A stretch of DNA of 64,000 bases from DASTFP01 sp963744345 (GTDB lineage: Bacteria; Verrucomicrobiota; Verrucomicrobiia; Chthoniobacterales; Terrimicrobiaceae): NCBI GenBank assembly GCA_963744345.1, contig CAVUTD010000019.1, positions 62,001 to 126,000 on the forward strand. The letters are read 5' to 3'. Positions 44,153-53,161 of the stretch are shown piece by piece (the first letter of the stretch is position 1; each line of letters opens with the position of its first letter). Both the position numbers and the translations under genes were made by a program. The notes beneath the pieces were generated by a model, which saw only the letters and a program-made list of their open reading frames with translations, had not been told where the DNA came from and did not search any database.

Positions 44153-46396
44153 TCAGGGCGAATTTTCGAAGATAAATCCGTTCTCTGTGCGGATCATGCG
44201 ATAGTTGCTGCCCTGCTCCGTCGGGGGAAGCTCTGAGGTTGCTGGGACCGCAGGCGCGACCGGAACACTTTCTACAGCGAGCTGTGCGACCGGAGCATGT
44301 TGCGATCTCTGCGACCCGTCCGTAGAAAGTCCTGCCAGGGCGCCCCCGTGATCAGTGCAGTAATTATGAGGAATCATCATCGGAGGGAGCTGAGCCTGAT
44401 ACATTGTTCCGGCGACCGTACATTCGGGAGTCGCAATGCCTCCGGAAGTGCGACAGAGCTGCACGCCGCGAAGGTTCCCGGGAGTCCCAAAGTTCTGTGC
44501 GACATACTTCCATGCTGAGGCGTTCTGAACAAAATCAACCCAGATCGGCAATGCGAGTTTGCTCCCATAGCCTTTGTCAGCAATACTTTGCGGCCGATCC
44601 ATTCCCACCCATGCGCCGCACGTCAATCGGGTCGTATAGCCGATAAACCAGGCATCCTTGTAATCATCAGTGGTTCCGGTCTTCCCCGCAGCTGGCACGG
44701 TTAGGCCGAATGAGGCTGCAGCTGTCGCTGTTCCTTTCTTGATGACCTCGCGCAGCAATTCATTCATGACGTAAGCCACTTCCGGAGTGATACAACGAAG
44801 CTCCGCTCGCGACGCCTTGTAAATTGTGCGACCGGATCGGTCTTCAATGGATTCGATAATGTACGGCTGCTTCCTCACTCCGTTGTTGGGGAACATCGTG
44901 TAGGCGGCTGTGAGATTTTTTAGCGTAGTTTCGAAAGCTCCCAGATAGATGGCGGGGGTATCTGGGACGTTCTCGAAACCGGCGTTTAAGGCGAGCGAAC
45001 GAACAGCGATTCGCGTCGCGTACTCACCCACACGCACAGTCATGGTGTTGCGGGAACGGATAAGACCGAGCGCCGCCGGTTGGAGGCCTTGGTCCTGTCC
45101 GTCAGCATTCTCGGGCGACCAAGCGGTGGCGAGTCCCGCGATATCGCCTTCACGAATGGGCGCATCATCAACCAGTGTTCCTGGGGCCATCCCACGCGCG
45201 AAGGCCGCAGCATAAACAAACGGCTTGAATGTGGAACCGATTTGGCGCTTGGCGAGGAGGGCGCGATTGTAGCGGCTCTCCTTGAAGTCACGTCCCCCAA
45301 CGAGGGCGCGGATGCCGCCGGTCTCGTTGTCGATCGCAACAAGAGCTCCCTGCACGTAGGGAGATTCGGAGATTTCATGCGCGAAACTTTCGCGAGAGTG
45401 AGGATCGAGTGAAGGAAGACGTTTAGGGTGGCGCCAACCCTTGGCGGATTCGAGCTGGGCCAGCTTTGCTTCCACCGCCTCCTCGGCAATCATTTGCAGC
45501 CGCCGGTCGATCGTCGTGTGGATCTTCAAACCGCCCCGATCGATGACCTCTTTGGGAATGAGGATGCCCAGATCACGGATCACGGCGTCCATGGCGTAGT
45601 TCTCCTGCGTAGGAGGAAGCAGCCGCTTCGTGAGCGGCATCGTCTCCGCCAAAGCGGCCTTGGCCTCCGCAGGAGTAATCATCTTTAGCTCTTCCATGCG
45701 CGCAAGGACCTGATCGCGCTGCGCGAGAGCTGTGCGAGTGTCCTCCAGCGGATTTAAGCGGTTGGGACTACGGATTAATCCAGCAAGAATGGCCGCCTCA
45801 GATAACGTAAGGTCGCTGGCGGACTTGCCAAAGCAGGCACGCGAAGCAGTTTCGACACCATAAAGTCCAACGCCAAAATAAATGCGATTACAATACGCTT
45901 CGAGAATGTTCTCCTTGGTCAGAGCTTTCTCGATGCGAAGCGCGAGCAAAGCCTCGATGACTTTCCTGCGCCAGCGGTCTTCATCAAGCGGGAAGGTATT
46001 GCGAGCGAGTTGCTGGGTGATGGTGCTGGCTCCTTCCTTGACGCCGCCAGCGCTCAAGTTGCGCACCGCAGCGCGGACGATTCCTGAATAATCGACGCCG
46101 CGATGTTTGTAGAATCGCGCATCCTCTCTTGCGAGGAGAGCTTTGATGAAGTTTGGAGAAATCTGCGCCAGCGGCACGACGTAACGGACTTCCCCTTCAA
46201 GTCTGCTGTAGCGCATGCCAGCGCAATCGAACACTTCGGAAATAGCGGGGATTTTGTCCAGTTCGCTAAGATCAAAGCTGTCTGCGATCCGCTTGAATTC
46301 ACGATAGGGGGGATAGATGAAAAGAGCAGCAACAAACGCAAGCGCCAAAAGAAGCGCCAGCGCGAGCAGCATCAGCTTCTTAAAGAATCGTCCCAT
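44153..46396 (-). CDS. Penicillin-binding protein 1A (bifunctional)
   Basis: This 747-residue class A PBP has one N-terminal membrane segment (LALALLLALAFVAALFIYPPY). The GT51 glycosyltransferase has the catalytic Glu in LLAREDARFYKHRGVDYSG near 90, then EGASTITQQLARN and the segment EAYCNRIYFGVGLYGVE. The transpeptidase domain has SxxK in GSTFKPFVYA near 387, SxN in SRNTMTV near 447, and KTGTT near 569. The C-terminus carries a Pro/Ala-rich tail with two Cys. It polymerises and cross-links peptidoglycan. Divergent from ptsN. Confidence 0.95.
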   Translation of the reverse strand: MGRFFKKLMLLALALLLALAFVAALFIYPPYREFKRIADSFDLSELDKIPAISEVFDCAGMRYSRLEGEVRYVVPLAQISPNFIKALLAREDARFYKHRGVDYSGIVRAAVRNLSAGGVKEGASTITQQLARNTFPLDEDRWRRKVIEALLALRIEKALTKENILEAYCNRIYFGVGLYGVETASRACFGKSASDLTLSEAAILAGLIRSPNRLNPLEDTRTALAQRDQVLARMEELKMITPAEAKAALAETMPLTKRLLPPTQENYAMDAVIRDLGILIPKEVIDRGGLKIHTTIDRRLQMIAEEAVEAKLAQLESAKGWRHPKRLPSLDPHSRESFAHEISESPYVQGALVAIDNETGGIRALVGGRDFKESRYNRALLAKRQIGSTFKPFVYAAAFARGMAPGTLVDDAPIREGDIAGLATAWSPENADGQDQGLQPAALGLIRSRNTMTVRVGEYATRIAVRSLALNAGFENVPDTPAIYLGAFETTLKNLTAAYTMFPNNGVRKQPYIIESIEDRSGRTIYKASRAELRCITPEVAYVMNELLREVIKKGTATAAASFGLTVPAAGKTGTTDDYKDAWFIGYTTRLTCGAWVGMDRPQSIADKGYGSKLALPIWVDFVQNASAWKYVAQNFGTPGNLRGVQLCRTSGGIATPECTVAGTMYQAQLPPMMIPHNYCTDHGGALAGLSTDGSQRSQHAPVAQLAVESVPVAPAVPATSELPPTEQGSNYRMIRTENGFIFENSP

Positions 46397-46792
46397 GGTT
46401 ACGATGATTTCCGAGATTTAAGAATTTTGCCCGAAAGGTAACGAGTGGATTTTCACGAGTCTTCATCCGAATATAACTCCATCCTGCCTTTCTTCTGCCT
46501 TTGAACATTTGCTCAGAGGATGCGAGCCAGTCGAATGGTCTTTTACGCTTAGGCAATCGGAGTTGGCAGCCGTGTTCACGCGCAGGTTCTTTATGGTTTC
46601 GAAAGGTGAGCTGATAAATGCGGTAGGACCAGTTGGCTTTGACCTTGCGCCTCGACAGACTTTCCAACTGCCAGTATTCCGACGGTGATGTCTTTCTCTT
46701 TAATTAGGCTTTGAGGGAACGATGCGAAGCAAGCGACAGATAATCCCACTTGTCATCGTCTTCCCGATTTGTAGCCTTGCCGGCTTCAGATC
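46397..46792. promoter_or_regulatory. Divergent PBP1A / ptsN intergenic region
   Basis: This stretch of about 400 bases between divergent genes must hold both promoters. No protein, clear hairpin or consensus promoter was recognised. Confidence 0.3.
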
Positions 46793-47260
46793 ATGACCTT
46801 GGCAAATCTTTTATCCGCCGAACAGATTGTGCCGGAAATGAAGACGACGGCCCGCTGGGAAGCTATAGGAGAATTGGTGGACGTGCTCGTGAGCGCGGGG
46901 AGGATTCGCGATGAGGAACGTGAACTGGTGTTGGAATCGATCCGGCAGCGCGAGGAGACGATGAGCACAGGAATTGGGTTCGGCATTGCGATCCCTCACG
47001 CTTCCTCTGACAAGGTGGAAGAAGTCGTGGCCGCATTCGGCCGCTCCACCGTGGGCATTGAGTTTGATTCCCTGGATGGTCAACCGGTTTTTTTTATCGT
47101 CCTCTTCGTCGTTCCAAAAGATCAATTTCAAACCCACCTCCGGACACTGGCTGCCATCGCAAAGTTTCTCAACGACAAGTCGGTGAGGGACGAGTTGAGC
47201 AGGGCGCACGACGCCGCGCAGATTCTTCGTGTTTTTGAAAGTCGTTCGCCGCGAAGCTGA
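46793..47260 (+). CDS. PTS IIA-Ntr-like protein (PtsN family)
   Basis: This 155-residue fructose/mannitol-type IIA domain has the phosphorylatable His in IGFGIAIPHASSDKVEE near 68 and VFFIVLFVVPKDQFQTHLRTLAAIA near 103-127. It resembles PtsN, a regulatory phosphotransfer protein. No HPr or EI gene is in the window. It ends in a TGATGG junction with argS, sharing one base, which suggests coupled translation. Confidence 0.88.
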   Translation: MTLANLLSAEQIVPEMKTTARWEAIGELVDVLVSAGRIRDEERELVLESIRQREETMSTGIGFGIAIPHASSDKVEEVVAAFGRSTVGIEFDSLDGQPVFFIVLFVVPKDQFQTHLRTLAAIAKFLNDKSVRDELSRAHDAAQILRVFESRSPRS

Positions 47261-48969
47261 TGGCGACTCCGCGCGAGATCCTCGCTGAACGGCTCGCATT
47301 GGCTTTGGAGAAAACTCACCCAGGAATTGTTCCTGAGGTGGTCCCTGCCGCCAATGTCCAGTTCGGCGATTACCAGAGCAATGTGGCGATGCTCCTTGCC
47401 AGGAAAGCGAAGATTTCTCCAAAGAACCTTGCCGAACAGATCGCTGGTGCGGTGGAGGTGAGCGATATTTGCGAACGCCCCGAAGTGGCCGGCGCCGGGT
47501 TCCTCAACTTTCGACTGGCCAGCGGCTATCTCGCGCGTGCCTTGCCGGCGCTCTTCGACGACAATCGCTTGGGCGTAGAGGTCACAAAAAATAAGGAGCG
47601 GATTATTATCGATTTCAGCTCACCGAACATCGCCAAGCCGATGCATGTCGGGCATATCCGCAGCACCATCCTCGGCGATTGTCTGGCCCGCGTGGCACGA
47701 TTTCTTGGCCATGAAGTGATTACCGACAACCACATCGGAGATTGGGGAACGCAGTTTGGGAAGGTCATCTACGGCTCGAAGCACTTTCTTGACGAGGCTG
47801 CCCTTCAAAACAATGCCATCGCGGAACTCGTCCGTCTCTATCGCACGGTTAATGCTCTGGAGCAGACTGATGACGGCGTGAGCGAGGCGACCCGAGAAGA
47901 GTTGGTCAAGCTGCAGCGGGGAGACCCCGAAAACTGTGCGATCTGGAGGCGCGCCGTGGAGCTCTCCTGGCACGAGTTTCAGAAGCTGTATGAGATCCTT
48001 GGAGTTCATTTCGACCAGCGGCTTGGCGAAAGCTTTTACAACCACGCTTTGGCCGCGCTTTGTGACCGACTGGCCACCCAAGGATTGGCTGAGATGAGCG
48101 AGGGAGCACTTTGCATATTTTTCCGCGAGATGCCCGCTCTGGCGGACAAACCACTGATCATCCGCAAAAGCGACGGTGGCTTTCTTTACGCCACGACAGA
48201 TCTCGCAACCCTCGAATACCGCGTTGAAAGGTGGCAGCCCTCCGCCATCTGGTACGTGGTCGGCGCTCCGCAGGCTTTGCATTTTCAACAGGTTTTCGCT
48301 GCCGCGCGCCGTATGAGCGTCACTGCGGACCTGCAGCACATCTCCTTCGGAAGCATTTTGGGTGAAGATCGCAAGATCATGCGCACGCGCACGGGGGAAA
48401 CCGTTGGGCTTGCTGAGCTCCTCGAGGAAGCAATCGAACGTGCCAGAGCCATTGTTATCGAGAAAAATCCGGCGCTTGATCCGAAGGAAATCGACACGAT
48501 CGCGCGTTCGATCGGACTTGGCGCGGTAAAGTATGCTGAGCTGTCCCAGCATCGAATGACCGATTACGTTTTCTCATGGGCCAAGATGCTCTCGTTCCAA
48601 GGCAACACCGCACCCTATCTGCAGAACGCTTACGTGCGCATCCGATCAATTTTCCGGAGAATGAACGGAAGGTTTGATGCTCCCGCGAACCTGACGCTCG
48701 CAGCTCCTGAGGAACGCGCGCTGGCGGTTAGCTTACTGCAATTTGGCGAGATCGTCCCGCTGGTGCTCGAGGATTTCCGTCCCAATCTTCTCGCGAATTA
48801 CCTCTACGATCTCGCGATCGCCTTTCACGTCTTTTATGAAAAGTGTCCGGTGCTCAAGGCCGATGAGGCAGACCTTCGAAGCTCGCGCCTGCTCTTGTGC
48901 GACCTTTCGGCTCGCGTGCTCCGAACAGGCCTCGGCCTGCTAGGAATCGAGTCCCCAGAAAGGATGTGA
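47260..48969 (+). CDS. argS: Arginyl-tRNA synthetase
   Basis: This 569-residue class I synthetase attaches arginine to tRNA-Arg. It has the N-terminal Add1-type domain, the HIGH-like motif in SSPNIAKPMHVGHIRSTI near 125-142, DNHIGDWGTQFG near 155, and the KMSKS-position stretch EDRKIMRTRTGETVGLAELL near 370. The C-terminal anticodon-binding DALR domain has QNAYVRIRSIFRR. Length is typical. It is translationally coupled to the upstream ptsN-like gene. Confidence 0.97.
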   Translation: MATPREILAERLALALEKTHPGIVPEVVPAANVQFGDYQSNVAMLLARKAKISPKNLAEQIAGAVEVSDICERPEVAGAGFLNFRLASGYLARALPALFDDNRLGVEVTKNKERIIIDFSSPNIAKPMHVGHIRSTILGDCLARVARFLGHEVITDNHIGDWGTQFGKVIYGSKHFLDEAALQNNAIAELVRLYRTVNALEQTDDGVSEATREELVKLQRGDPENCAIWRRAVELSWHEFQKLYEILGVHFDQRLGESFYNHALAALCDRLATQGLAEMSEGALCIFFREMPALADKPLIIRKSDGGFLYATTDLATLEYRVERWQPSAIWYVVGAPQALHFQQVFAAARRMSVTADLQHISFGSILGEDRKIMRTRTGETVGLAELLEEAIERARAIVIEKNPALDPKEIDTIARSIGLGAVKYAELSQHRMTDYVFSWAKMLSFQGNTAPYLQNAYVRIRSIFRRMNGRFDAPANLTLAAPEERALAVSLLQFGEIVPLVLEDFRPNLLANYLYDLAIAFHVFYEKCPVLKADEADLRSSRLLLCDLSARVLRTGLGLLGIESPERM

Positions 48970-48977
48970 GAATTCAT

Positions 48978-49042
48978 CGAGCGATTCGGGGCGAATGATG
49001 AGAAATCTCTCGCAAGTGCCGGAGATTTCGTGTAATCGCTCG
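48978..49042. promoter_or_regulatory. Nested inverted repeat in the argS-pfk gap
   Basis: Two perfect stems are nested in the 95-base gap between argS and the phosphofructokinase gene. The outer is CGAGCGATT (48978-48986) with AATCGCTCG (49034-49042) and the inner is GAAATCTC (49002-49009) with GAGATTTC (49022-49029). The pair could fold as a two-stem RNA upstream of the pfk start at 49065. No T-run follows the stems, so a simple terminator is unlikely. Confidence 0.5.
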
Positions 49043-49064
49043 CTAGGGAAAGGCCTTAAGATTC

Positions 49065-50387
49065 ATGGCTCAACTCACATCGGAAGATCTGGTCATCCAA
49101 GCTCTCGGAGAGAGAAATATCGACTCGCCCCTCGATGCGTACTTCAGAGAGGCCGGTAAGAAGCATGCATTCTATGGCGACGATGCGCGTGTGCTTTTGG
49201 ATCATAATTTAGCCAACGTTCAAGGCACCTTTGAGCGAGGTGAGGAGCCGCTTTGTTTCGAGGCCGCTGGTCCCCGCAGGCAGATTTTCTTCGATCCCAA
49301 GGAAACCACCTGCGCGATCGTCACCTGTGGAGGGCTCTGTCCTGGTCTTAACGACGTCATTCGCTCTGTCGTCATGCAGGCTTACTATCGCTATGGTGTT
49401 CCGCGTACCTGGGGCATTCCGTATGGGTTCGAAGGCCTGGTTCCGGATTATGGTCACAACCTCATTGATCTGACCCCCACCTACGTCACCAACATCCATC
49501 GTTTTGGTGGAACAGCCCTTGGCACATCGCGCGGCCCACAGGAGACCGAGCGAATGGTGGACCGACTCATTGAATTGAAGGTAAACATCCTTGTCGTCGT
49601 CGGTGGTGACGGGACGCAACGGGGGGGGCGCGCGATCGGAGAGGAGGCCATGCGGCGCGGCTACGCGCTCGCCGTTGTCGGGGTGCCGAAGACCATCGAC
49701 AACGATATGCTCTATATGGACAAGAGCTTCGGCTACGAAACCGCTTGCGCGGCGGCAGTCGACGCCATTTCCGCGGCACATACCGAGGCGCGAAGCGCGC
49801 GCAATGGCATTGGCTTAGTCAAACTGATGGGACGGCATTCTGGATTCATTGCTTGCTCAGCCGCGATTTCCAGTGGTGAGGCCAATTGCGTTCTTATTCC
49901 CGAGGTGCCTTTCGTCTTGGAGGGGGAGCAAGGCTTTCTCGAGCACCTTAGGAAACGAACCATTGAACGCGGCCACGCGCTCGTCATAGTCGCCGAGGGA
50001 GCCGGACAAGATCTGGTGGAATCCTCAGGGACGGATGCCTCGGGGAATAAGCGTCTAGGAGACATCGGCGTTTTTCTCAGGAAGAAGATCGAAGCTTACT
50101 TTCATCAGTGCGGGACGGAGCTGACTCTAAAGTACATCGATCCCAGCTACATGATTCGCAGTGTCCACGCCTCGCCGCAGGACCGCACCTACTGCATGCG
50201 TCTTGGTCAGGCTGCCGTCCATGCGGGAATGGCCGGCAAGACCGGTTTGATCGTTGCTCGCTGGCACAACAGTTACGTGCATGTGCCCGTCGGAGTCGTC
50301 ACCTCCGCGCGGCGAACGATCGATCCGGGTGGTGACCTTTGGCTCTCCCTTCTAGAGTCCACTGGCCAGCCGCCGCGCTTTTACTGA
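49065..50387 (+). CDS. 6-phosphofructokinase, plant-type ATP-dependent group
   Basis: This 440-residue PFK has the substrate box VVVGGDGTQRGGRAIGEE near 174-191, VVGVPKTIDNDMLYMDKSFGYET near 202-224, and LVKLMGRHSGFIACSAA near 249-265. GGDG (not GGDD) points to ATP as phosphoryl donor and PKTIDND is shared with PPi enzymes and plant PFKs. It phosphorylates fructose 6-phosphate in glycolysis. An N-terminal about 80-residue extension is typical of the long group. It follows argS and a nested inverted repeat. Confidence 0.9.
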   Translation: MAQLTSEDLVIQALGERNIDSPLDAYFREAGKKHAFYGDDARVLLDHNLANVQGTFERGEEPLCFEAAGPRRQIFFDPKETTCAIVTCGGLCPGLNDVIRSVVMQAYYRYGVPRTWGIPYGFEGLVPDYGHNLIDLTPTYVTNIHRFGGTALGTSRGPQETERMVDRLIELKVNILVVVGGDGTQRGGRAIGEEAMRRGYALAVVGVPKTIDNDMLYMDKSFGYETACAAAVDAISAAHTEARSARNGIGLVKLMGRHSGFIACSAAISSGEANCVLIPEVPFVLEGEQGFLEHLRKRTIERGHALVIVAEGAGQDLVESSGTDASGNKRLGDIGVFLRKKIEAYFHQCGTELTLKYIDPSYMIRSVHASPQDRTYCMRLGQAAVHAGMAGKTGLIVARWHNSYVHVPVGVVTSARRTIDPGGDLWLSLLESTGQPPRFY

Positions 50388-50416
50388 GTCACTGAGTCGA
50401 ACTGCGAAGTCCGCCC

Positions 50417-51313
50417 TCAACAGACCTCTTGGCGACGCGGCATGGCGCTCTGAGCACCGGGACGAGTGATGGAAATGCCCGCAGCGCGCACGGCGCGCTC
50501 AACGGCATGATCCATGGTCAACCCTTCGCCGATCCCCGTAGCGAGCCACCCCGTAAAGCAATCCCCAGCGCCCACCGTATCCACTGGCTTCACCCGAGGA
50601 GCGGCAAACCGACGAGTCCCTGAACCATTGGCCAGTAAAGCGCCTTTTGCACCGAGAGTGATGACGACGTTGTCACAGCCAACCTCCAGCAGTTTTTCGC
50701 TTGCTCGATCCGGATTTTGTTCGCCGGTCAGAATGGCAGCTTCATGTTCGTTGGGCGTCAAAGTATGGACGAGGCGAAGCAGAGACTTGGGCAGTGCACG
50801 CGCGGGCGCGGGATTAAGAACGAAGGGTTTTTTCGCTTCGTGAGCGAGCCTGGCGGCTGCCTTCACGGCCTCCATAGGAATCTCAAGCTGACTAAGGATC
50901 ACGTCGGCCTTGAAGAAATTCGGCCGAACGGCCTCAACAGACTCCCGGGAGATCAAATCATTAGCGGAACGTGCGACCGCGATCACATTTTCACGAGATT
51001 TTCCACCTAACAGAATGAGAGCAATCCCGCTTGAGGCGTCTTTATGGACCGCGAAATGCCGAACGTCGATGTTCTCTCGCTTCAATCCCTCCATGGCGAA
51101 GGTGCCAAAATCGTCACCTCCACGAGCCCCCACGAAGACGACGCGGGCGCCAGCTCTCGCGGCCGCCACGGCCTGATTCGCACCCTTGCCTCCGGCGGAG
51201 CGTTGGAAGGTTCCGCCCAGCAGCGTTTCTCCGGGCTTCGGAAGGCGCTCGCAAACGATGACCAGATCTGTATTCGAGCTGCCGAAGAGCAGCACTTGTG
51301 GTGCAAAGGCCAT
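50417..51313 (-). CDS. rbsK: Ribokinase (PfkB family)
   Basis: This 298-residue PfkB-family kinase has the N-terminal signature LLFGSSNTDLVIVCERLPKPGETLLGG, GGKGANQAVAAARAGA near 41-56 and the catalytic anion-hole motif VDTVGAGDCFTGWLATGIGEG near 244-264. The family match is closest to ribokinase, which makes ribose 5-phosphate. No ribose transporter is adjacent, the sugar ABC operon is over 40 kb away. It starts 17 bases past the recA stop on the same strand, so it may be co-transcribed. Confidence 0.88.
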   Translation of the reverse strand: MAFAPQVLLFGSSNTDLVIVCERLPKPGETLLGGTFQRSAGGKGANQAVAAARAGARVVFVGARGGDDFGTFAMEGLKRENIDVRHFAVHKDASSGIALILLGGKSRENVIAVARSANDLISRESVEAVRPNFFKADVILSQLEIPMEAVKAAARLAHEAKKPFVLNPAPARALPKSLLRLVHTLTPNEHEAAILTGEQNPDRASEKLLEVGCDNVVITLGAKGALLANGSGTRRFAAPRVKPVDTVGAGDCFTGWLATGIGEGLTMDHAVERAVRAAGISITRPGAQSAMPRRQEVC

Positions 51314-51330
51314 GCGGGCGTCACATAGGG

Positions 51331-52374
51331 CTACGCTCTTTTGGTTGCGTCCAGGACAGCGCGAACTTCTTGATCTATCTGGTCAAAGAGTGCCGCATCC
51401 GCCTTGAGGACTTCCTTGGCGGCATCACGGCCCTGTGCCAGTTGCGTGCCCTTGTGGCTGAGCCACGAGCCCCGTTTCTCCAGCACGCCCTTTTCCAGCG
51501 CTAAATCAAGCAGCGAACCCGTGTTCGAGAGGCCCTCGTTGTACATGATATCGAATTCTGCTTCGGTAAACGGCGGCGCCACCTTGTTCTTGACGATCTT
51601 AATCTTGGTGCGGTTGCCCGTGACGGTGCCATCGCTATTCTTAATGGCTCCAATTCGCCGGATATCCGCACGCACGCTCGCGTAGAACTTAAGCGCCTTT
51701 CCTCCGGGAGTGGTTTCCGGATTGCCAAACATTACGCCAATCTTTTCGCGAATCTGGTTGGTGAAAATACAGACCGTTCGCGCTTTTGAGATGAAGGAGG
51801 TGAGCTTCCGGAGCGCGTTACTCATGAGTCGGGCCTGCGCTCCCACAACGGCATCCCCGATCTCGCCGTCCAACTCGGACTTGGTGACCAATGCGGCCAC
51901 TGAATCCACCACGATGACGTCGAGCGCATTTGAGCGAACGAGTGTCTCGCAAATACGAAGCGCCTCTTCCCCAGAGCTTGGCTGGGAAACCAGGAGATCG
52001 CCCAGACTGACGCCGAGTTTTCTCGCATAGGCGGGATCGAGAGCATGTTCCACGTCGATGAAACCTGCGAGGCCACCACGCTTTTGCGCCTGAGCTATCA
52101 CGGTAAGGGTCAGCGTCGTCTTTCCTGAGCTCTCGGGTCCGAACACCTCAACCACGCGACCGCGTGGAAAACCTCCCACGCCAAGGGCGCGATCAATCAG
52201 GATATTTCCTGTGGGGATAACTTCGACGGGCGACACCGTCGCATCCCCAAGCCTGCGAATTGCTTCGCTACCGTAGTCTTTCTCGATCTGCTGAATGGCA
52301 AGATCGAGGTTTCTGGTGCGCATCGCGGCCGCCTTTTCCTCGAGAGTCGTGGCTGCATCTTCACTCTTCGCCAT
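51331..52374 (-). CDS. recA: RecA recombinase
   Basis: This 347-residue recombinase and SOS co-protease has Walker A GPESSGKT at residues 79-86, LDVIVVDSVAALVTKSELDGEIGD (Walker B and loop L1) near 148-170, and NQIREKIGVMFGNPETTPGGKALKFYASVR near 210-240. It forms filaments on ssDNA for homologous repair. Upstream is rpsD, 110 bases away, on the same strand. No LexA-type box was recognised in that gap. Confidence 0.97.
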   Translation of the reverse strand: MAKSEDAATTLEEKAAAMRTRNLDLAIQQIEKDYGSEAIRRLGDATVSPVEVIPTGNILIDRALGVGGFPRGRVVEVFGPESSGKTTLTLTVIAQAQKRGGLAGFIDVEHALDPAYARKLGVSLGDLLVSQPSSGEEALRICETLVRSNALDVIVVDSVAALVTKSELDGEIGDAVVGAQARLMSNALRKLTSFISKARTVCIFTNQIREKIGVMFGNPETTPGGKALKFYASVRADIRRIGAIKNSDGTVTGNRTKIKIVKNKVAPPFTEAEFDIMYNEGLSNTGSLLDLALEKGVLEKRGSWLSHKGTQLAQGRDAAKEVLKADAALFDQIDQEVRAVLDATKRA

Positions 52375-52484
52375 AGTCTTGAAGAATTACGCGGGATTGC
52401 GCCGGATGACAAGGGCGTCCCCATGAACCCTTGAACGATCGTCTAGCGTGACCGCTTGATCTACATTTCACAGCCAGCTCAGGG

Positions 52485-53096
52485 CTAGCGCGAGTACAGT
52501 TCGACGACGAGTTGCTCGTTAACGATTGGGTTGATGTCGCTCCTGCTGGGAACTCGCATCACCGTCCCCGTGAGATTTTCCCTATCTACGACAAGCCACT
52601 CCGGGGAAGAAATTGCCGATGTTTGATCGACGGCCCGTGAAGCCAAGCGCTTGGCGCGATCACTACGCTTTACGGCGATCTTATCGCCGGCTTTCACGTT
52701 CAACGAAGAAATGTTCGCCTTGCGTCCATTGACGGTGACGTGACCATGTGAAACCATCTGCCGAGCTGCACGCAACGTTTTTGCGAACCCAAGCTTTTGC
52801 ACCACATTGTCGAGCCGGGTTTCAAGAAGCTGGAGAAGAATCTCGCCGGTCACTCCGCGTTTGCTGAGAGCGAGTTGGAAATAGCGGCGGAACTGTCGTT
52901 CAAGAACACCGTACTGATATCTAAGCTTTTGCTTTTCCGCCAGGGCCAGTGCGTAGTCGGACAGCTTACGCCTGGACCCCTTGGGTCCGTGCTGACCGGG
53001 AGGATAGTTTTTATTTTCGAACGCCTTTGGGGATCCGTGGACGAGCAGGCCGTAGCGTCGGCTTACTTTGGTTTTGGGTCCGGTATATCGAGCCAT
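52485..53096 (-). CDS. rpsD: 30S ribosomal protein S4
   Basis: This 203-residue S4 opens MARYTGPKTKVSRRYG, has RLDNVVQKLGFAKTLRAARQMVSHGHV (S4 RNA-binding domain near 93-119) and ends IVNEQLVVELYSR. It is an early 16S-binding assembly protein and often an autoregulator of the alpha operon. It is followed by recA, not by rpoA and rplQ. Confidence 0.97.
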   Translation of the reverse strand: MARYTGPKTKVSRRYGLLVHGSPKAFENKNYPPGQHGPKGSRRKLSDYALALAEKQKLRYQYGVLERQFRRYFQLALSKRGVTGEILLQLLETRLDNVVQKLGFAKTLRAARQMVSHGHVTVNGRKANISSLNVKAGDKIAVKRSDRAKRLASRAVDQTSAISSPEWLVVDRENLTGTVMRVPSRSDINPIVNEQLVVELYSR

Positions 53097-53161
53097 AACA
53101 TTCAGTCCTTTGAACTAGGTATCTTAACCAGGTCTGACAGTGGCAGAGCGCACTCTGTGCA

